Below are positions 25,430 to 36,756 of a DNA stretch of 64,000 nt, in pieces; the first letter of the stretch is position 1; every line of letters starts with the position of its first letter. The stretch is from Kosakonia sp. BYX6. Its GTDB lineage: Bacteria > Pseudomonadota > Gammaproteobacteria > Enterobacterales > Enterobacteriaceae. Location of the stretch: assembly GCF_038449125.1 (NCBI RefSeq), contig NZ_CP151800.1, positions 592,406-656,405 of the forward strand. Reading direction: 5' to 3'. The position numbers were made by a program, and so were the translations under genes. The notes beneath the pieces are model-generated. The model saw only the letters and a program-made list of their open reading frames with translations. It made no database searches and had not been told where the DNA came from.

Positions 25430-26376
25430 TGAGTCGTCCTCGTCGTCGCGGTCGCGACGTGCATGGCGTGCTGTTGCTGGATAAACAGCAGGGCGCTTCC
25501 AGCAATGATGTTCTGCAGAAAGTAAAACGTCTCTACAATGCCAACCGCGCCGGGCATACCGGTGCGCTGGATCCGCTAGCAACCGGCATGCTGCCAATTT
25601 GCCTGGGCGAGGCGACGAAGTTTTCCCAATATCTGCTGGACTCCGACAAACGCTATCGCGTGATTGCTCGCCTTGGGCAGCGTACCGATACGTCCGATGC
25701 AGATGGGCAGATTGTCGAAGAACGTCCCGTTACGTTCAGCGCCGATCAGCTGGCCGCTGCGCTGGAAAGTTTTCGCGGTGATACGCAACAAGTGCCGTCG
25801 ATGTATTCAGCCCTGAAATATCAGGGAAAGAAGCTCTACGAATATGCGCGCCAGGGCATTGATGTCCCGCGCGAAGCACGGCCAATCACTGTTTACGAAC
25901 TGCTGTTTATTCGCCACGAAGGCAACGAACTAGAATTGGAAATCCATTGTTCGAAAGGCACGTACATTCGCACTATCATTGATGATCTCGGCGAGAAGTT
26001 GGGTTGCGGTGCGCATGTTATCTACCTGCGTCGGCTGGCGGTAAGTAAATATCCGGTTGAACGCATGGTCACGCTTGAACACTTGCGTGAATTGGTTGAG
26101 CAGGCTGAGCAGCAGGAGATTCCGGCGGCTCAGTTGCTGGATCCCTTACTGATGCCAATGGACAGCCCGGCATCGGATTTCCCGCTGGTGAATATTCCGT
26201 CTATGGTTGCCGCGTATTTCAAAAATGGCCAACCAGTGCGTGCGTCTGGCGTGCCAGTTGAAGGGCTGGTGCGCGTGACGGAAGGTGATGATGCGAAGTT
26301 CATCGGGATGGGCGAAATAGATGATGATGGGCGTATTGCGCCGCGTCGTCTGGTGGTTGAGTATCCTGCCGTATAA
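25429..26376 (+). CDS. truB: TruB, tRNA pseudouridine-55 synthase
   Basis: Makes the universal pseudouridine 55 in the T-loop of tRNAs. It has 315 residues. The catalytic Asp48 is in [13 protein letters not shown], with later motifs [18 protein letters not shown] and [15 protein letters not shown]. The C-terminal PUA-like domain covers about residues 250-315. The ATG shares a base with the rbfA stop, and AAGGAGG lies within the rbfA end. rpsO follows after 146 bases with its own promoter. Confidence 0.97.
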   Translation: MSRPRRRGRDVHGVLLLDKQQGASSNDVLQKVKRLYNANRAGHTGALDPLATGMLPICLGEATKFSQYLLDSDKRYRVIARLGQRTDTSDADGQIVEERPVTFSADQLAAALESFRGDTQQVPSMYSALKYQGKKLYEYARQGIDVPREARPITVYELLFIRHEGNELELEIHCSKGTYIRTIIDDLGEKLGCGAHVIYLRRLAVSKYPVERMVTLEHLRELVEQAEQQEIPAAQLLDPLLMPMDSPASDFPLVNIPSMVAAYFKNGQPVRASGVPVEGLVRVTEGDDAKFIGMGEIDDDGRIAPRRLVVEYPAV

Positions 26377-26386
26377 CGGGCTTACC

Positions 26387-26415
26387 TTGCGGGAAACCCT
26401 GACTACGAGTAGAAT
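26387..26415 (+). promoter_or_regulatory. Promoter of rpsO
   Basis: TTGCGG and TAGAAT hexamers with a 17-base spacer just after truB, matching the position of the E. coli rpsO promoter. Confidence 0.65.
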
Positions 26416-26425
26416 ATTGCCGCTT

Positions 26426-26792
<367 letters not shown>

Positions 26793-26809
26793 GTCTGGCG
26801 AGTTTCAAG

Positions 26810-26834
26810 AAGGGGCCTTTAAGGCCCCTTTTTT
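26810..26834 (+). terminator. Terminator between rpsO and pnp
   Basis: Stem AAGGGGCCT / AGGCCCCTT with a TTA loop and a T-run. In E. coli partial readthrough here feeds pnp and the hairpin is processed by RNase E. Confidence 0.85.
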
Positions 26835-26902
26835 CAACCAGGCGGCAGCAATTGGCAGTAAACTAATGTATTGTTGCCAAGTATGATCTTCATTGCAGAG
26901 GT

Positions 26903-26963
26903 TCGCGCGGCTAATGAGAGGCTTTATCCGCAATGGGCGGGTTAGGGTTGTCATTAGTCGCGA
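26903..26963 (+). promoter_or_regulatory. pnp: pnp leader hairpin, probable RNase III site
   Basis: Long imperfect stem: CGCGGCTAATGA at 26906-26917 pairs with TCATTAGTCGCG at 26951-26962, with one G-T pair. It lies about 75 bases ahead of the pnp start. E. coli pnp is autoregulated through RNase III cleavage of such a stem followed by PNPase degradation. The role here is inferred from that. Confidence 0.65.
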
Positions 26964-27036
26964 GGATGCAAGAAGGTCCGGTTTAATTGTCAGCACGCCT
27001 TGGGTGTGCTGATGTTCATTAAGAAAGGATAGAATT

Positions 27037-29172
27037 TTGCTGAATCCGATCGTTCGTAAATTCCAATATGGTCAACATACCGTCACGCTGGAAACCGGCA
27101 TGATGGCACGTCAGGCCACTGCTGCCGTTATGGTTAGCATGGATGACACCGCGGTATTCGTCACTGTTGTTGGCCAGAAAAAAGCAAAACCAGGTCAGGA
27201 TTTTTTCCCTCTGACCGTTAACTATCAAGAGCGTACCTACGCTGCTGGTAAAATCCCAGGTGGTTTCTTCCGTCGCGAAGGCCGTCCGAGCGAAGGCGAA
27301 ACTCTGATCGCGCGTCTGATTGACCGCCCGGTTCGCCCGCTGTTCCCGGAAGGCTTCGTTAACGAAGTTCAGGTTATCGCCACTGTTGTTTCCGTTAACC
27401 CGCAGGTTAACCCGGATATCGTTGCGATGATCGGTGCTTCTGCTGCGCTGTCTCTGTCTGGTATCCCGTTCAACGGCCCGATTGGCGCCGCTCGCGTGGG
27501 TTACATCAACGACCAATATGTGCTGAACCCAACTCAGGAAGAGCTGAAAGAAAGTAAGCTGGACTTGGTGGTTGCCGGTACTGAAGCCGCTGTGCTGATG
27601 GTTGAATCCGAAGCAGAACTGCTGAGCGAAGACCAGATGCTGGGCGCGGTAGTATATGGCCACGAACAGCAGCAGGTTGTTATACAGAACATTAACGATC
27701 TGGTGAAAGAAGCAGGTAAACCGCGTTGGGATTGGCAGCCAGAAGTAGTAAACGAAGCGCTGAACGCGCGCGTAGCGGCACTGGCTGAATCGCGTCTGAG
27801 CGATGCCTACCGCATCACCGACAAACAGGAGCGTTACGCTCAGGTTGACGTGATCAAATCCGAAACCATCGCTACGCTGGTTGCTGAAGATGAAACCCTT
27901 GACGCTAACGAGCTGGGTGAAATCCTGCACGCTATCGAGAAAAACGTTGTTCGTAGCCGCGTTCTGGCTGGCGAACCGCGCATTGATGGTCGTGAAAAAG
28001 ATATGATCCGTGGTCTGGACGTTCGTACCGGTGTTCTGCCGCGTACTCACGGTTCCGCTCTGTTCACCCGTGGTGAAACCCAGGCGCTGGTTACTGCGAC
28101 GCTGGGTACGGCGCGTGATGCGCAGAACATCGACGAACTGATGGGCGAGCGCACTGACAGTTTCCTGTTCCATTACAACTTCCCTCCGTACTCCGTTGGT
28201 GAAACCGGGATGGTAGGTTCGCCGAAACGTCGTGAAATTGGTCACGGTCGTCTGGCGAAACGCGGTGTGCTGGCAGTTATGCCGGAAGCAGATAAATTCC
28301 CGTACACCGTACGTGTGGTATCTGAAATCACCGAATCTAACGGTTCCTCTTCCATGGCTTCCGTTTGTGGCGCATCTCTGGCGCTGATGGATGCGGGTGT
28401 GCCGGTGAAAGCCGCTGTTGCGGGTATCGCGATGGGGCTGGTGAAAGAAGGCGACAACTTTGTTGTTCTGTCTGACATCCTGGGCGACGAAGATCACCTG
28501 GGCGATATGGACTTCAAAGTTGCGGGCTCCCGCGACGGTATCTCTGCACTGCAGATGGATATCAAAATTGAAGGTATCACCAAAGAGATCATGCAGGTTG
28601 CGCTGAACCAGGCGAAAGGCGCTCGTCTGCATATTCTGGGTGTTATGGAACAGGCGATTAACGCGCCGCGTGGCGATATCTCTGAATTCGCACCGCGCAT
28701 CCATACCATCAAGATCAACCCGGACAAAATTAAAGACGTTATCGGTAAAGGCGGCTCCGTTATTCGTGCCCTGACCGAAGAAACCGGCACGACCATTGAA
28801 ATCGAAGACGATGGTACCGTGAAAATCGCGGCAACCGACGGTGAGAAAGCGAAATTCGCAATTCGCCGTATCGAAGAGATCACTGCTGAGATCGAAGTAG
28901 GACGTATCTACAACGGTAAAGTGACTCGTATCGTTGATTTTGGTGCGTTTGTTGCCATCGGTGGTGGCAAAGAAGGCTTGGTACACATTTCTCAGATCGC
29001 TGATAAGCGCGTTGAGAAAGTGACTGATTACCTGCAAATGGGCCAGGAAGTACCGGTGAAAGTTCTGGAAGTTGACCGCCAGGGCCGTATTCGTCTAAGC
29101 ATTAAAGAAGCGACTGAACAAACTCAGCCTGCTGAAGCGTCAGAAGCGCCGCAAGCAGATCAGGGCGAGTAA
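27037..29172 (+). CDS. pnp: PNPase, polynucleotide phosphorylase
   Basis: Phosphorolytic 3'-5' exoribonuclease and degradosome component. It has 711 residues, the E. coli length. Two RNase PH-like domains (about 1-140 and 310-540) flank an all-helical linker. A KH domain ([20 protein letters not shown] near 560) and an S1 domain (about 620-690) follow. The start codon is TTG at 27037, preceded by AAAGGAT, as in E. coli. The catalytic-core stretch [14 protein letters not shown] is intact. Confidence 0.98.
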   Translation: MLNPIVRKFQYGQHTVTLETGMMARQATAAVMVSMDDTAVFVTVVGQKKAKPGQDFFPLTVNYQERTYAAGKIPGGFFRREGRPSEGETLIARLIDRPVRPLFPEGFVNEVQVIATVVSVNPQVNPDIVAMIGASAALSLSGIPFNGPIGAARVGYINDQYVLNPTQEELKESKLDLVVAGTEAAVLMVESEAELLSEDQMLGAVVYGHEQQQVVIQNINDLVKEAGKPRWDWQPEVVNEALNARVAALAESRLSDAYRITDKQERYAQVDVIKSETIATLVAEDETLDANELGEILHAIEKNVVRSRVLAGEPRIDGREKDMIRGLDVRTGVLPRTHGSALFTRGETQALVTATLGTARDAQNIDELMGERTDSFLFHYNFPPYSVGETGMVGSPKRREIGHGRLAKRGVLAVMPEADKFPYTVRVVSEITESNGSSSMASVCGASLALMDAGVPVKAAVAGIAMGLVKEGDNFVVLSDILGDEDHLGDMDFKVAGSRDGISALQMDIKIEGITKEIMQVALNQAKGARLHILGVMEQAINAPRGDISEFAPRIHTIKINPDKIKDVIGKGGSVIRALTEETGTTIEIEDDGTVKIAATDGEKAKFAIRRIEEITAEIEVGRIYNGKVTRIVDFGAFVAIGGGKEGLVHISQIADKRVEKVTDYLQMGQEVPVKVLEVDRQGRIRLSIKEATEQTQPAEASEAPQADQGE

Positions 29173-29182
29173 GGTTGCCTTT

Positions 29183-29209
29183 GCCCTCCGTTACGGCGGA
29201 GGGCTTATT
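29183..29209 (+). terminator. Hairpin downstream of pnp
   Basis: Perfect eight-base stem GCCCTCCG / CGGAGGGC with a six-base loop. The following T-tract is weak (TTATT), so termination may be partial and leave nlpI in the same transcript. Confidence 0.6.
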
Positions 29210-29280
29210 CGCAGGCAGGACGCCATGTTTGCAGCCGGGGGACAGGACGTTCATCCAATTGTTGTCTTCGGGAGTGGGAA

Positions 29281-30165
29281 ATGAAGCCTTTTTTGCGCTG
29301 GTGTTTCGTTGCGACAGCTTTAACGCTGGCAGGATGCAGCAACTCTGCCTGGCGTAAGAGCGAAGTCCTCGCGGTGCCATTGCAACCGACTTTGCAGCAA
29401 GAAGTGATTCTGGCACGCATGGAACAAATTCTTGCCAGTCGGGCTTTATCCGATGACGAGCGCGCACAGCTTTTATATGAGCGCGGAGTATTGTATGATA
29501 GCCTCGGTTTGAGAGCTTTAGCGCGAAATGATTTCTCACAAGCGCTGGCAATCCGACCCGATATGCCGGAAGTATTCAATTACTTAGGCATTTATTTAAC
29601 GCAGGCAGGCAATTTTGATGCTGCCTATGAAGCGTTTGATTCTGTACTTGAGCTTGATCCAACTTACAACTACGCGCACTTAAATCGCGGCATCGCCCTG
29701 CATTACGGCGGTCGTGACAAGTTAGCGCAAGATGATCTGCTGGCGTTTTATCAAGACGATCCTAATGATCCTTTCCGTAGCCTGTGGCTTTACATCGTTG
29801 AGCGGAAGCTCGATGAGAACAAGGCGAAAGAAGCCCTGAAACAGCGCTTCGAGAAATCGGACAAGGAACAATGGGGATGGAATATTGTCGAGTTCTACCT
29901 CGGTGACATTAGCGAACCAACGCTGATGGATCGCCTGAAGGCGGACGCAACGGATAACACCTCGCTCGCTGAGCATCTCAGTGAAACCAACTTCTATTTA
30001 GGTAAGTACTACCTAAGTCTGGGGGACAAGGACAGCGCTACGGCACTGTTCAAACTAGCGGTTGCCAACAACGTCCATAATTTTGTTGAGCATCGTTACG
30101 CATTGTTGGAATTAGCGCTCTTGGGCCAGGAGCAAGACGACCTGGCAGAATCGGACCAGCAATAG
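29281..30165 (+). CDS. nlpI: NlpI, outer-membrane TPR lipoprotein
   Basis: Lipoprotein adaptor that links the protease Prc to peptidoglycan hydrolases such as MepS. It has 294 residues with a lipobox LAGC at Cys19 (LTLAGCSN), with Ser then Asn after the Cys. Tetratricopeptide repeats run through about residues 60-200 (for example [20 protein letters not shown]). The ribosome site GGGAGTGGGAA precedes the ATG. It follows pnp by 108 bases. Confidence 0.96.
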   Translation: MKPFLRWCFVATALTLAGCSNSAWRKSEVLAVPLQPTLQQEVILARMEQILASRALSDDERAQLLYERGVLYDSLGLRALARNDFSQALAIRPDMPEVFNYLGIYLTQAGNFDAAYEAFDSVLELDPTYNYAHLNRGIALHYGGRDKLAQDDLLAFYQDDPNDPFRSLWLYIVERKLDENKAKEALKQRFEKSDKEQWGWNIVEFYLGDISEPTLMDRLKADATDNTSLAEHLSETNFYLGKYYLSLGDKDSATALFKLAVANNVHNFVEHRYALLELALLGQEQDDLAESDQQ

Positions 30166-30273
30166 CTGACGAACATATATCAGCCCGTAATCTCTTTTGA
30201 TTGCCATCACCTTCGCGGGTGAGGGCTTTATTGTTCGTCAATCAACCTACTTTGAGCCGGTTCACACTTTTCA

Positions 30274-30354
30274 ATGAAAATTGCTAATCTTTTTCACGAT
30301 GAGTTATGTAGACTGGCCGCCAATGACATAGAGGCACTTGTACTACATGGCTGA
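30274..30354 (+). CDS. yrbN: YrbN, 26-residue leader protein overlapping deaD
   Basis: A short reading frame, ATG at 30274 to TGA at 30354, encodes a product starting [20 protein letters not shown], like the small protein YrbN annotated upstream of deaD in E. coli. It overlaps the deaD ATG by eight bases, so ribosomes ending here sit at the deaD start and translation could be coupled. The spacer from nlpI contains only a weak hairpin at about 30204-30226 (TCACC / GGGTGA). No function is known. Confidence 0.7.
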   Translation: MKIANLFHDELCRLAANDIEALVLHG

Positions 30355-32257
30355 ATTCGAAACCACTTTTGCAGATCTGGGCCTGAAGGCTCCTATCCTT
30401 GAAGCCCTTAACGATCTCGGTTACGAAAAACCATCTCCGATCCAGGCTGAGTGCATTCCGCACCTGCTGAGCGGTCGTGACGTGCTGGGTATGGCCCAGA
30501 CTGGTAGCGGTAAAACGGCAGCGTTTTCTCTGCCGCTACTCAATAACATCGATCCGGACCTGCGTGCGCCGCAGATCCTCGTGCTTGCTCCGACCCGCGA
30601 ACTGGCGGTTCAGGTAGCTGAAGCAATGACCGATTTCTCTAAACATATGCGCGGCGTAAACGTGGTTGCCCTGTACGGCGGCCAGCGTTATGACGTGCAG
30701 TTACGCGCCCTGCGCCAGGGCCCGCAGATCGTGGTCGGTACGCCGGGTCGTCTGCTGGATCACCTGAAACGCGGCACGCTGGATCTCTCTCGCCTGAGCG
30801 GTCTGGTGCTGGATGAAGCCGACGAAATGCTGCGCATGGGCTTTATCGAAGACGTTGAAACCATCATGGCGCAGATCCCGGAGGGTCATCAGACCGCTCT
30901 GTTCTCTGCAACCATGCCGGAAGCTATCCGTCGCATTACCCGTCGCTTTATGAAAGACCCGCAGGAAGTGCGCATTCAGTCCAGCGTGACTACTCGTCCG
31001 GACATCAGCCAGAGCTACTGGACTGTGTACGGCATGCGTAAAAACGAAGCACTGGTTCGCTTCCTGGAAGCTGAAGATTTCGACGCGGCGATCATTTTCG
31101 TGCGTACCAAAAACGCAACGCTGGAAGTCGCCGAAGCGCTGGAGCGCAATGGTTACAACAGCGCCGCGCTGAACGGTGACATGAACCAGGCGCTGCGTGA
31201 GCAGACTCTGGAGCGCCTGAAAGACGGTCGTCTGGATATCCTGATCGCGACCGACGTTGCGGCCCGTGGTCTGGACGTTGAGCGTATCAGCCTGGTTGTT
31301 AACTACGACATCCCGATGGATTCCGAATCCTACGTTCACCGTATCGGCCGTACCGGTCGTGCGGGTCGTGCTGGGCGCGCGCTGCTGTTCGTTGAGAACC
31401 GCGAGCGTCGTCTGCTGCGCAACATCGAACGTACAATGAAGCTGACCATTCCGGAAGTAGAACTGCCGAACGCAGAACTGCTGGGCAAACGCCGTCTGGA
31501 AAAATTCGCAGCCAAAGTTCAGCTGCAACTGGAAAGCAGCGATCTGGATCAGTACCGTGCGCTGCTGGCGAAAATCCAGCCTTCTTCTGAAGAAGAGATG
31601 GACATCGAAACGCTGGCCGCTGCACTGCTGAAAATGGCACAGGGCGAACGTCCGCTGATTCTGCCGCCGGATGCGCCGATGCGTCCGCGTCGTGAATTCC
31701 GCGAACGTGATGAGCGTTTCGAACGTCGTGGCGATCGTAACGATCGTGCCCCGCGTGGCGAACGTGCTGAGCGTGGCGGTGAAGATCGTCCGCGTCGCGA
31801 ACGTCGTGATGTTGGCGAAATGGAACTGTACCGCATTGAAGTGGGTCGTGATGACGGTGTTGAAGTTCGTCATATCGTTGGCGCAATTGCTAACGAAGGT
31901 GATATCAGCAGCCGTTACATCGGTAACATCAAGCTGTTCGGTACTCACTCCACTATCGAGCTGCCGAAAGGCATGCCGGGCGAAGTCCTGCAACACTTCA
32001 CTCGCACGCGTATTCTGAACAAGCCGATGAATATGCAGCTGCTGGGCGATGCACAACCGCGTGAGCGCAGCGAACGTCGTCCTGCCGGTGGCGGTGAACG
32101 TCGCGGTGGTTTCGGTGGCGAACGTCGTGAAGGCGGTCGCGGTGGTGAAGGTCGCCGTTTCAGCGGTGAACGTCAGGAAGGTCGTGGTTTTGGTGGCGAA
32201 CGCCGCGCACCGCGCCGTGACGACAGCACCACCAGCCGTCGTCGTAACGACGCGTAA
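30347..32257 (+). CDS. deaD: DeaD (CsdA), DEAD-box RNA helicase
   Basis: Cold-shock RNA helicase acting in 50S assembly and in the cold degradosome. It has 636 residues from the ATG at 30347. The motifs are the Q motif [44 protein letters not shown] and [13 protein letters not shown]. The DbpA-type RNA-binding domain follows at about 480-560. The tail is an Arg/Gly/Glu-rich repeat of GGERR-type units, longer and richer than the helicase core needs. It overlaps yrbN. Confidence 0.97.
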   Translation: MAEFETTFADLGLKAPILEALNDLGYEKPSPIQAECIPHLLSGRDVLGMAQTGSGKTAAFSLPLLNNIDPDLRAPQILVLAPTRELAVQVAEAMTDFSKHMRGVNVVALYGGQRYDVQLRALRQGPQIVVGTPGRLLDHLKRGTLDLSRLSGLVLDEADEMLRMGFIEDVETIMAQIPEGHQTALFSATMPEAIRRITRRFMKDPQEVRIQSSVTTRPDISQSYWTVYGMRKNEALVRFLEAEDFDAAIIFVRTKNATLEVAEALERNGYNSAALNGDMNQALREQTLERLKDGRLDILIATDVAARGLDVERISLVVNYDIPMDSESYVHRIGRTGRAGRAGRALLFVENRERRLLRNIERTMKLTIPEVELPNAELLGKRRLEKFAAKVQLQLESSDLDQYRALLAKIQPSSEEEMDIETLAAALLKMAQGERPLILPPDAPMRPRREFRERDERFERRGDRNDRAPRGERAERGGEDRPRRERRDVGEMELYRIEVGRDDGVEVRHIVGAIANEGDISSRYIGNIKLFGTHSTIELPKGMPGEVLQHFTRTRILNKPMNMQLLGDAQPRERSERRPAGGGERRGGFGGERREGGRGGEGRRFSGERQEGRGFGGERRAPRRDDSTTSRRRNDA

Positions 32258-32302
32258 TTAACGTCGATTATTCTGCGTTATACGCCGTAAAGAAATAGAT
32301 AC

Positions 32303-32334
32303 AGCCCCAGTCGAACCGATTGGGGCTTTTTTTA
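32303..32334 (+). terminator. Terminator of deaD
   Basis: Stem AGCCCCA / TGGGGCT with an 11-base loop and a seven-base T-run. Confidence 0.88.
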
Positions 32335-32342
32335 TCTGTTTT

Positions 32343-32360
32343 GTACTCCTGTACTGGTAC
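32343..32360 (+). promoter_or_regulatory. TrpR operator of mtr
   Basis: GTACTCCTGTACTGGTAC is an imperfect palindrome matching the Trp repressor operator pattern (GTACT...ACTNGTAC), 53 bases before the mtr start. In E. coli mtr is repressed by TrpR and activated by TyrR. I do not see a confident TyrR box. Confidence 0.6.
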
Positions 32361-32412
32361 AATGCAGCGGCTTCGCATTCCGGCATTGGACCATCACAGG
32401 AGAATCATTTAG

Positions 32413-33657
32413 ATGTCGACACTGACAACCACTCAGGCTTCCCCTTCGCTGTTCGGCGGGGTGGTGATTATCGGCGGCACCATCATTGGCGCAGGCATGT
32501 TTTCCCTGCCGGTGGTGATGTCCGGCGCGTGGTTCTTCTGGTCACTTCTGGCGTTATTGTTTACCTGGTTTTGCATGCTGCATTCAGGCTTGATGATCCT
32601 GGAGGCCAACCTCAATTATCACAGCGGCGCAAGCTTCGACACCATCACCAAAGACCTGCTCGGTAAAGGCTGGAATCTGGTGAATGGTCTCTCTATCGCC
32701 TTCGTGCTTTATATCCTGACGTACGCTTACATCTCCGCGAGCGGGTCTATTCTGCACCACACCTTTGCAGAGATGTCATTGAACGTGCCGCCGCGCCTGG
32801 CAGGGCTGGTTTTTGCACTGGCGGTGGCGTTTATCGTTTGGCTCTCCACCCATGCCGTCAGCCGTATGACGGCGATTGTGCTGGGCGCGAAAGTAATTAC
32901 TTTCTTTCTCACTTTTGGCAGCCTGCTGGGGCATGTTGAACCCACGACGCTGCTGAATGTCGCGCAGGGCAATACGTCTTACACACCGTATTTGCTGATG
33001 ACGCTACCGTTCTGTTTGGCCTCGTTTGGTTACCACGGTAATGTTCCCAGCCTGATGAAATATTATGGCAAAGACCCGCGCACCATTATTCGCTGCCTGG
33101 TGTACGGTACGCTGCTGGCGCTGGGGCTTTATGTCATCTGGTTGCTGGTCACCATGGGGAATATTCCGCGCCCGGCGTTTATCGATATCGCGGCCAAAGG
33201 CGGTAATATTGATGTGCTGGTGCAGGCATTGAGCGGTGTGCTTAATAGCCGCAGCCTGGATCTGCTGCTGGTGATTTTTTCGAACTTTGCCGTTGCCAGT
33301 TCCTTCCTCGGCGTGACGCTAGGGTTGTTTGATTACCTGGCAGACTTGTTCAAATTTGATGATTCCCCGCTGGGGCGCTTTAAGACAGCACTACTGACAT
33401 TTGTGCCGCCGATTGTCGGAGGCTTACTGTGGCCGAATGGCTTTTTGTATGCCATTGGGTATGCGGGTTTAGCGGCGACAGTTTGGGCTGCGATTGTCCC
33501 GGCTTTGCTGGCGAACGCATCCCGCAAACGCTTTGGTAGCCCGACATTCCGCGTCTGGGGTGGCAAACCGATGATCATCCTGATCCTGCTGTTTGGTGCT
33601 GGCAACGCGGTGGTCCACTTGTTATCCAGCTTTAATGTATTGCCGGTGTATCAGTAG
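32413..33657 (+). CDS. mtr: Mtr, high-affinity tryptophan transporter
   Basis: Inner-membrane tryptophan/proton symporter of the hydroxy/aromatic amino acid permease family. It has 414 residues with about 11 hydrophobic helices. The N-terminal [15 protein letters not shown] segment is typical of the substrate/ion site in helix 1. The ribosome site ACAGGAGAAT is followed by ATG. It is a single gene with a Trp repressor-type operator upstream. A REP lies downstream. Confidence 0.96.
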   Translation: MSTLTTTQASPSLFGGVVIIGGTIIGAGMFSLPVVMSGAWFFWSLLALLFTWFCMLHSGLMILEANLNYHSGASFDTITKDLLGKGWNLVNGLSIAFVLYILTYAYISASGSILHHTFAEMSLNVPPRLAGLVFALAVAFIVWLSTHAVSRMTAIVLGAKVITFFLTFGSLLGHVEPTTLLNVAQGNTSYTPYLLMTLPFCLASFGYHGNVPSLMKYYGKDPRTIIRCLVYGTLLALGLYVIWLLVTMGNIPRPAFIDIAAKGGNIDVLVQALSGVLNSRSLDLLLVIFSNFAVASSFLGVTLGLFDYLADLFKFDDSPLGRFKTALLTFVPPIVGGLLWPNGFLYAIGYAGLAATVWAAIVPALLANASRKRFGSPTFRVWGGKPMIILILLFGAGNAVVHLLSSFNVLPVYQ

Positions 33658-33687
33658 ATTTATGCGGGTGGCGGCGACGCGAACGTA

Positions 33688-33718
33688 TAGGCCGGGTAAG
33701 CGAAGCGCCACCCGGCAA
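33688..33718. repeat. REP palindromic unit between mtr and yhbW
   Basis: The core GGCCGGGTAAGCGAAGCGCC followed by ACCCGGC is nearly identical to the REP at 24950-24979. It sits between converging genes. Confidence 0.8.
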
Positions 33719-33725
33719 AACAAAA

Positions 33726-34733
33726 CTACCCAAGCAACTCCTCTTTCACCTGCATCGCCAGTTCAAAGGAGTAGAGCCGCGCCTGGTGATCGAAAATCTG
33801 CCCGTTAACCATAATCTCATCCGCCTCTGTTTCACGCAGAATCGACTCCAGCCCGTGGCGCACTTTCGCTTTATCACCCACCAGCGACATGCTCAGCGCC
33901 TGCTGCACACCGTACTGCTCGGACGGCGACCAGAACTGATCCATATTTGGAATGGGCGGCGGCAACTGTGCCGTCTCGCCACGGCGCAGCTTCACAAAGG
34001 CCTGCTGCATAGAGGTGAAGAGGAATTCCGCATCGCGGTTGCTATCGGCGGCAACAATATTGATGCACACCATTGCGTACGGTTTTTCCAGGCGAGCAGA
34101 TGGTTTGAAGTTGGTGCGATAAAGATGCAGCGCCTGGAACAGCATATCCGGGGCGAAATGCGAGGCAAAGGCAAACGGCAGGCCAAGTTGGGCAGCCAGT
34201 TGCGCGCTGTACAAGCTGGAGCCAAGCAGCCAGACCGGAATTTTTTCGCCATAACCCGGCACCGGGCGCACATGCGGGTTCGGATCGACGGCGTCAAACC
34301 AGTCCACCAGTTCCGCCACATCACGAGGGAAATTATCAATATCGCCGCTCATATGGCGACGCAGCGCCATCATGGTGCGTTGATCGCTGCCCGGCGCACG
34401 GCCAAGGCCAAGATCGATTCGTCCAGGATAGAGCGTGTTCAGCGTGCCGAACTGCTCGGCAATCACCAGCGGTGAATGGTTTGGCAACATAACGCCGCCA
34501 GAACCAAGGTGCAGGGCTTGCGTATTCGCCGCCAAATACCCAATCAGCACCGACGTCGCCGCGCTGGCAATACCGGTCATGTTGTGATGTTCTGCCAGCC
34601 AGAAGCGGTGATAACCGCGTTTTTCGGCAAGCTTCGCCAGATCCAGTGAATGGGCAAACGCCTCGCGAGCGCTGGAATCTTGCGGAATCGGTGCCAGGTC
34701 CAGCACCGAAAAAGGAATGGTTTTATCAGACAT
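33726..34733 (-). CDS. yhbW: YhbW, luciferase-like monooxygenase family protein
   Basis: A 335-residue flavin-dependent luciferase-like (TIM-barrel) protein of unknown substrate. The family segments [40 protein letters not shown] and [14 protein letters not shown] are intact, so it is probably functional. It is transcribed opposite to mtr, 141 bases from the start of the ubiV end region. The E. coli neighbour order is the same. Confidence 0.92.
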   Translation of the reverse strand: MSDKTIPFSVLDLAPIPQDSSAREAFAHSLDLAKLAEKRGYHRFWLAEHHNMTGIASAATSVLIGYLAANTQALHLGSGGVMLPNHSPLVIAEQFGTLNTLYPGRIDLGLGRAPGSDQRTMMALRRHMSGDIDNFPRDVAELVDWFDAVDPNPHVRPVPGYGEKIPVWLLGSSLYSAQLAAQLGLPFAFASHFAPDMLFQALHLYRTNFKPSARLEKPYAMVCINIVAADSNRDAEFLFTSMQQAFVKLRRGETAQLPPPIPNMDQFWSPSEQYGVQQALSMSLVGDKAKVRHGLESILRETEADEIMVNGQIFDHQARLYSFELAMQVKEELLG

Positions 34734-34874
34734 ATAAACTCACTTTGCCACAGCATCGTCATCAGATTGAAGGTCTTCTTCCAGCCTGGCGCAATGTGCC
34801 GCGTCAGGCCAGAAAAGCTGCAACTTTCATACTGCATTAACTTATGACAATTTCTGTTAACAAAGTGAGCTTTT

Positions 34875-35753
34875 TTAGCACTGTAGCTGCAACCCTGGCA
34901 GCCTGCGCCAGTAGCCATTGCAATCGCTGTTCGACGCCAGCGGCAGCGGTGCGTTGCCCGCTTCGTTGGCTTTAAATGCCTCCAGCATGGCAAACGTTTC
35001 TGTGCCCATCGGCGACAGACGCACGATATCGACAATCCCTTTCATCGACGCCAGTTCATTGCCAAGGTTATAAACATAACCGCTCATGGTCTGGATGCCA
35101 TTGAGCACAAACACCTGCTGGTTTTCCTGTGACAGCACGCTGCGCCCGTTCGGGTATTTAATGCAGCACGTTTCGCACTCATCTTTTGGCCGGTCTTCCG
35201 AACGCGCGGTAAAGCAGCGCGCGGAATAAGCCAGTGGCAGATGACCGTAGCTCAGCACTTCCACTTCAAATTGTTGGCGAATGCCGAGCGTTTCGCACTG
35301 ATCGAGCAGGTTAATCAGCCAGTCGCGAGAGAGTTCCACCGGCATGCACCAACGCACCATGCCTTGCCTAAGCAGCAGGCGCAACGTGACCGCGTTATAA
35401 CAGTTCAACGCATGCCCGGCGATGAACGGCAGCTTGCGCTCGGCGCACAGATTCACCACCCCCAAATCGCTGGCTTCCAGCAGGAATTCGCCGTTATCCA
35501 CATAACGCTTAAGTTCGTTTAACTCGGACGAGGCCTGCACCAGCGCCAGCGTGGAAAGCACCACTTGCTTGCCGCTGCTCGCCAGTGTTTTCGCCATCTC
35601 CAGCCAGTCGCCCACTTTGGTGGCGCGTCGCTTACTGCACACCGCTTCGCCAAGATAAATCACATCGGCCTGGCTTGCGGCAGCCTGGTGGTAAAAATCT
35701 TCCAGCGTCTCTTTTGGCCAGTAATAAAGCACCGGCCCTAATGAATATTTCAT
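34875..35753 (-). CDS. ubiV: UbiV, O2-independent ubiquinone hydroxylation protein
   Basis: Works with UbiU to hydroxylate the ubiquinone ring without oxygen, using prephenate as the oxygen donor. It has 292 residues in the U32 peptidase-like fold. Cys39 (GEAVCSKRR) and the cluster CETCC with a preceding Cys (SARCFTARSEDRPKDECETC) supply the 4Fe-4S ligands. It follows ubiU by seven bases on the minus strand, so the two form an operon divergent from ubiT. Confidence 0.95.
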   Translation of the reverse strand: MKYSLGPVLYYWPKETLEDFYHQAAASQADVIYLGEAVCSKRRATKVGDWLEMAKTLASSGKQVVLSTLALVQASSELNELKRYVDNGEFLLEASDLGVVNLCAERKLPFIAGHALNCYNAVTLRLLLRQGMVRWCMPVELSRDWLINLLDQCETLGIRQQFEVEVLSYGHLPLAYSARCFTARSEDRPKDECETCCIKYPNGRSVLSQENQQVFVLNGIQTMSGYVYNLGNELASMKGIVDIVRLSPMGTETFAMLEAFKANEAGNAPLPLASNSDCNGYWRRLPGLQLQC

Positions 35754-35760
35754 CTTCTAC

Positions 35761-36756
35761 CTACTGCCATTTGCGGTGATATGCGCCGAGGGTGGTTTGT
35801 GTGCCTTCTGACATGGCGCCTAACGTCTCCATCCACGCGGCTTGCGGCACAAAGTCTTGCGGCGAAGCCATGCAGCGATCGATCGCCTGACGCCACACTT
35901 TCGCCACCTGGCTCACATATGCCGGGCTGCGCTGGCGGCCTTCGATTTTCACAGACGCGATATTCGCCGCCAGCAATTCCGGCAGCAGTTCCAGCGTATT
36001 CAGGCTGGTCGGCTCTTCCAGCGCGTGATAACGCTCGCCATCAACCAAATAACGGCCTTTACACAACGTCGGATAACCGGCGTTTTCGCCATCCTGATAG
36101 CGGTCAATCAACACTTCATTCAGGCGCGATTCCAGCCCCTGTGGGGTTTGCTGCCAGCGTACAAAACGCGCTGGAGAACAGGCACCCACGGTGTTGGGCG
36201 ATTCGCCAGTCAGGTAAGAGGAGAGGTAACAACGGCCTTCGGCCATGATGCACAGGCTGCCAAAAGCGAACACTTCCAGCGGCACCGGCGTCACGCGGGC
36301 AAGTTGCTTGACCTGATGAATGGACAACACACGCGGCAACACCACGCGCGCAACGTCAAAGTGGCGATGATAAAAACGGATCGCTTCTTCGTTGGTGGCA
36401 GACGCCTGCACGGAAACGTGGCGTTCAATCTGCGGATAGCGCTCGGCGGCATATTCCAGCATCGCCAGATCCGCCAGAATCAACGCATCGGCACCGATCT
36501 GCGCTGCCATATCAATGGCATGCTCCCAGCGTTGGTAACCGTCAGGATGCGCAAACGTGTTGATGGCGATATGCAACTTACGGCGGTGCTGGTGCACAAA
36601 ACGCTCCGCTTCCTGGAGTTTTTTCTCCGTAAAGTTGAGTCCGGCGAAATGGCGGGCGTTGGTGTCATCTTTCAGGCCGATATACACAGCATCGGCGCCG
36701 TTTTCGATGGCCGCCTTCAGTGCCGGAAGGTTTCCGGCAGGGCAGAGCAACTCCAT
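35761..36756 (-). CDS. ubiU: UbiU, O2-independent ubiquinone hydroxylation protein
   Basis: Partner of UbiV in anaerobic ubiquinone synthesis. It has 331 residues of the U32 family. The four iron-sulfur cysteines are visible in FGSLCIMAEGRCYLSS, GACSPARF and PTLCKGRY. The start MELLCPAGNLPALK at 36756 is the family start; an in-frame ATG 18 bases earlier adds MIAGYT and is less likely. The gene is the first of the pair and faces ubiT across a 240-base region. Confidence 0.95.
   Translation of the reverse strand: MELLCPAGNLPALKAAIENGADAVYIGLKDDTNARHFAGLNFTEKKLQEAERFVHQHRRKLHIAINTFAHPDGYQRWEHAIDMAAQIGADALILADLAMLEYAAERYPQIERHVSVQASATNEEAIRFYHRHFDVARVVLPRVLSIHQVKQLARVTPVPLEVFAFGSLCIMAEGRCYLSSYLTGESPNTVGACSPARFVRWQQTPQGLESRLNEVLIDRYQDGENAGYPTLCKGRYLVDGERYHALEEPTSLNTLELLPELLAANIASVKIEGRQRSPAYVSQVAKVWRQAIDRCMASPQDFVPQAAWMETLGAMSEGTQTTLGAYHRKWQ

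Noticed and set aside
26835-27036. Possible SraG small RNA on the minus strand between rpsO and pnp
   Set aside because: E. coli has a small RNA here, but I could not find a confident promoter or terminator for the minus strand, so it is not listed as a feature.
27019-29037. A 672-codon open frame on the minus strand over pnp
   Set aside because: It mirrors pnp codon by codon. Its predicted product is rich in Asn, Arg, Phe and His with no domain pattern, as expected of an antisense shadow of a highly expressed gene.
30701-32056. A 451-codon minus-strand frame over deaD, and a similar one over infB (22423-23463)
   Set aside because: Both are antisense shadows of strongly codon-biased genes; there is no ribosome site or family resemblance.
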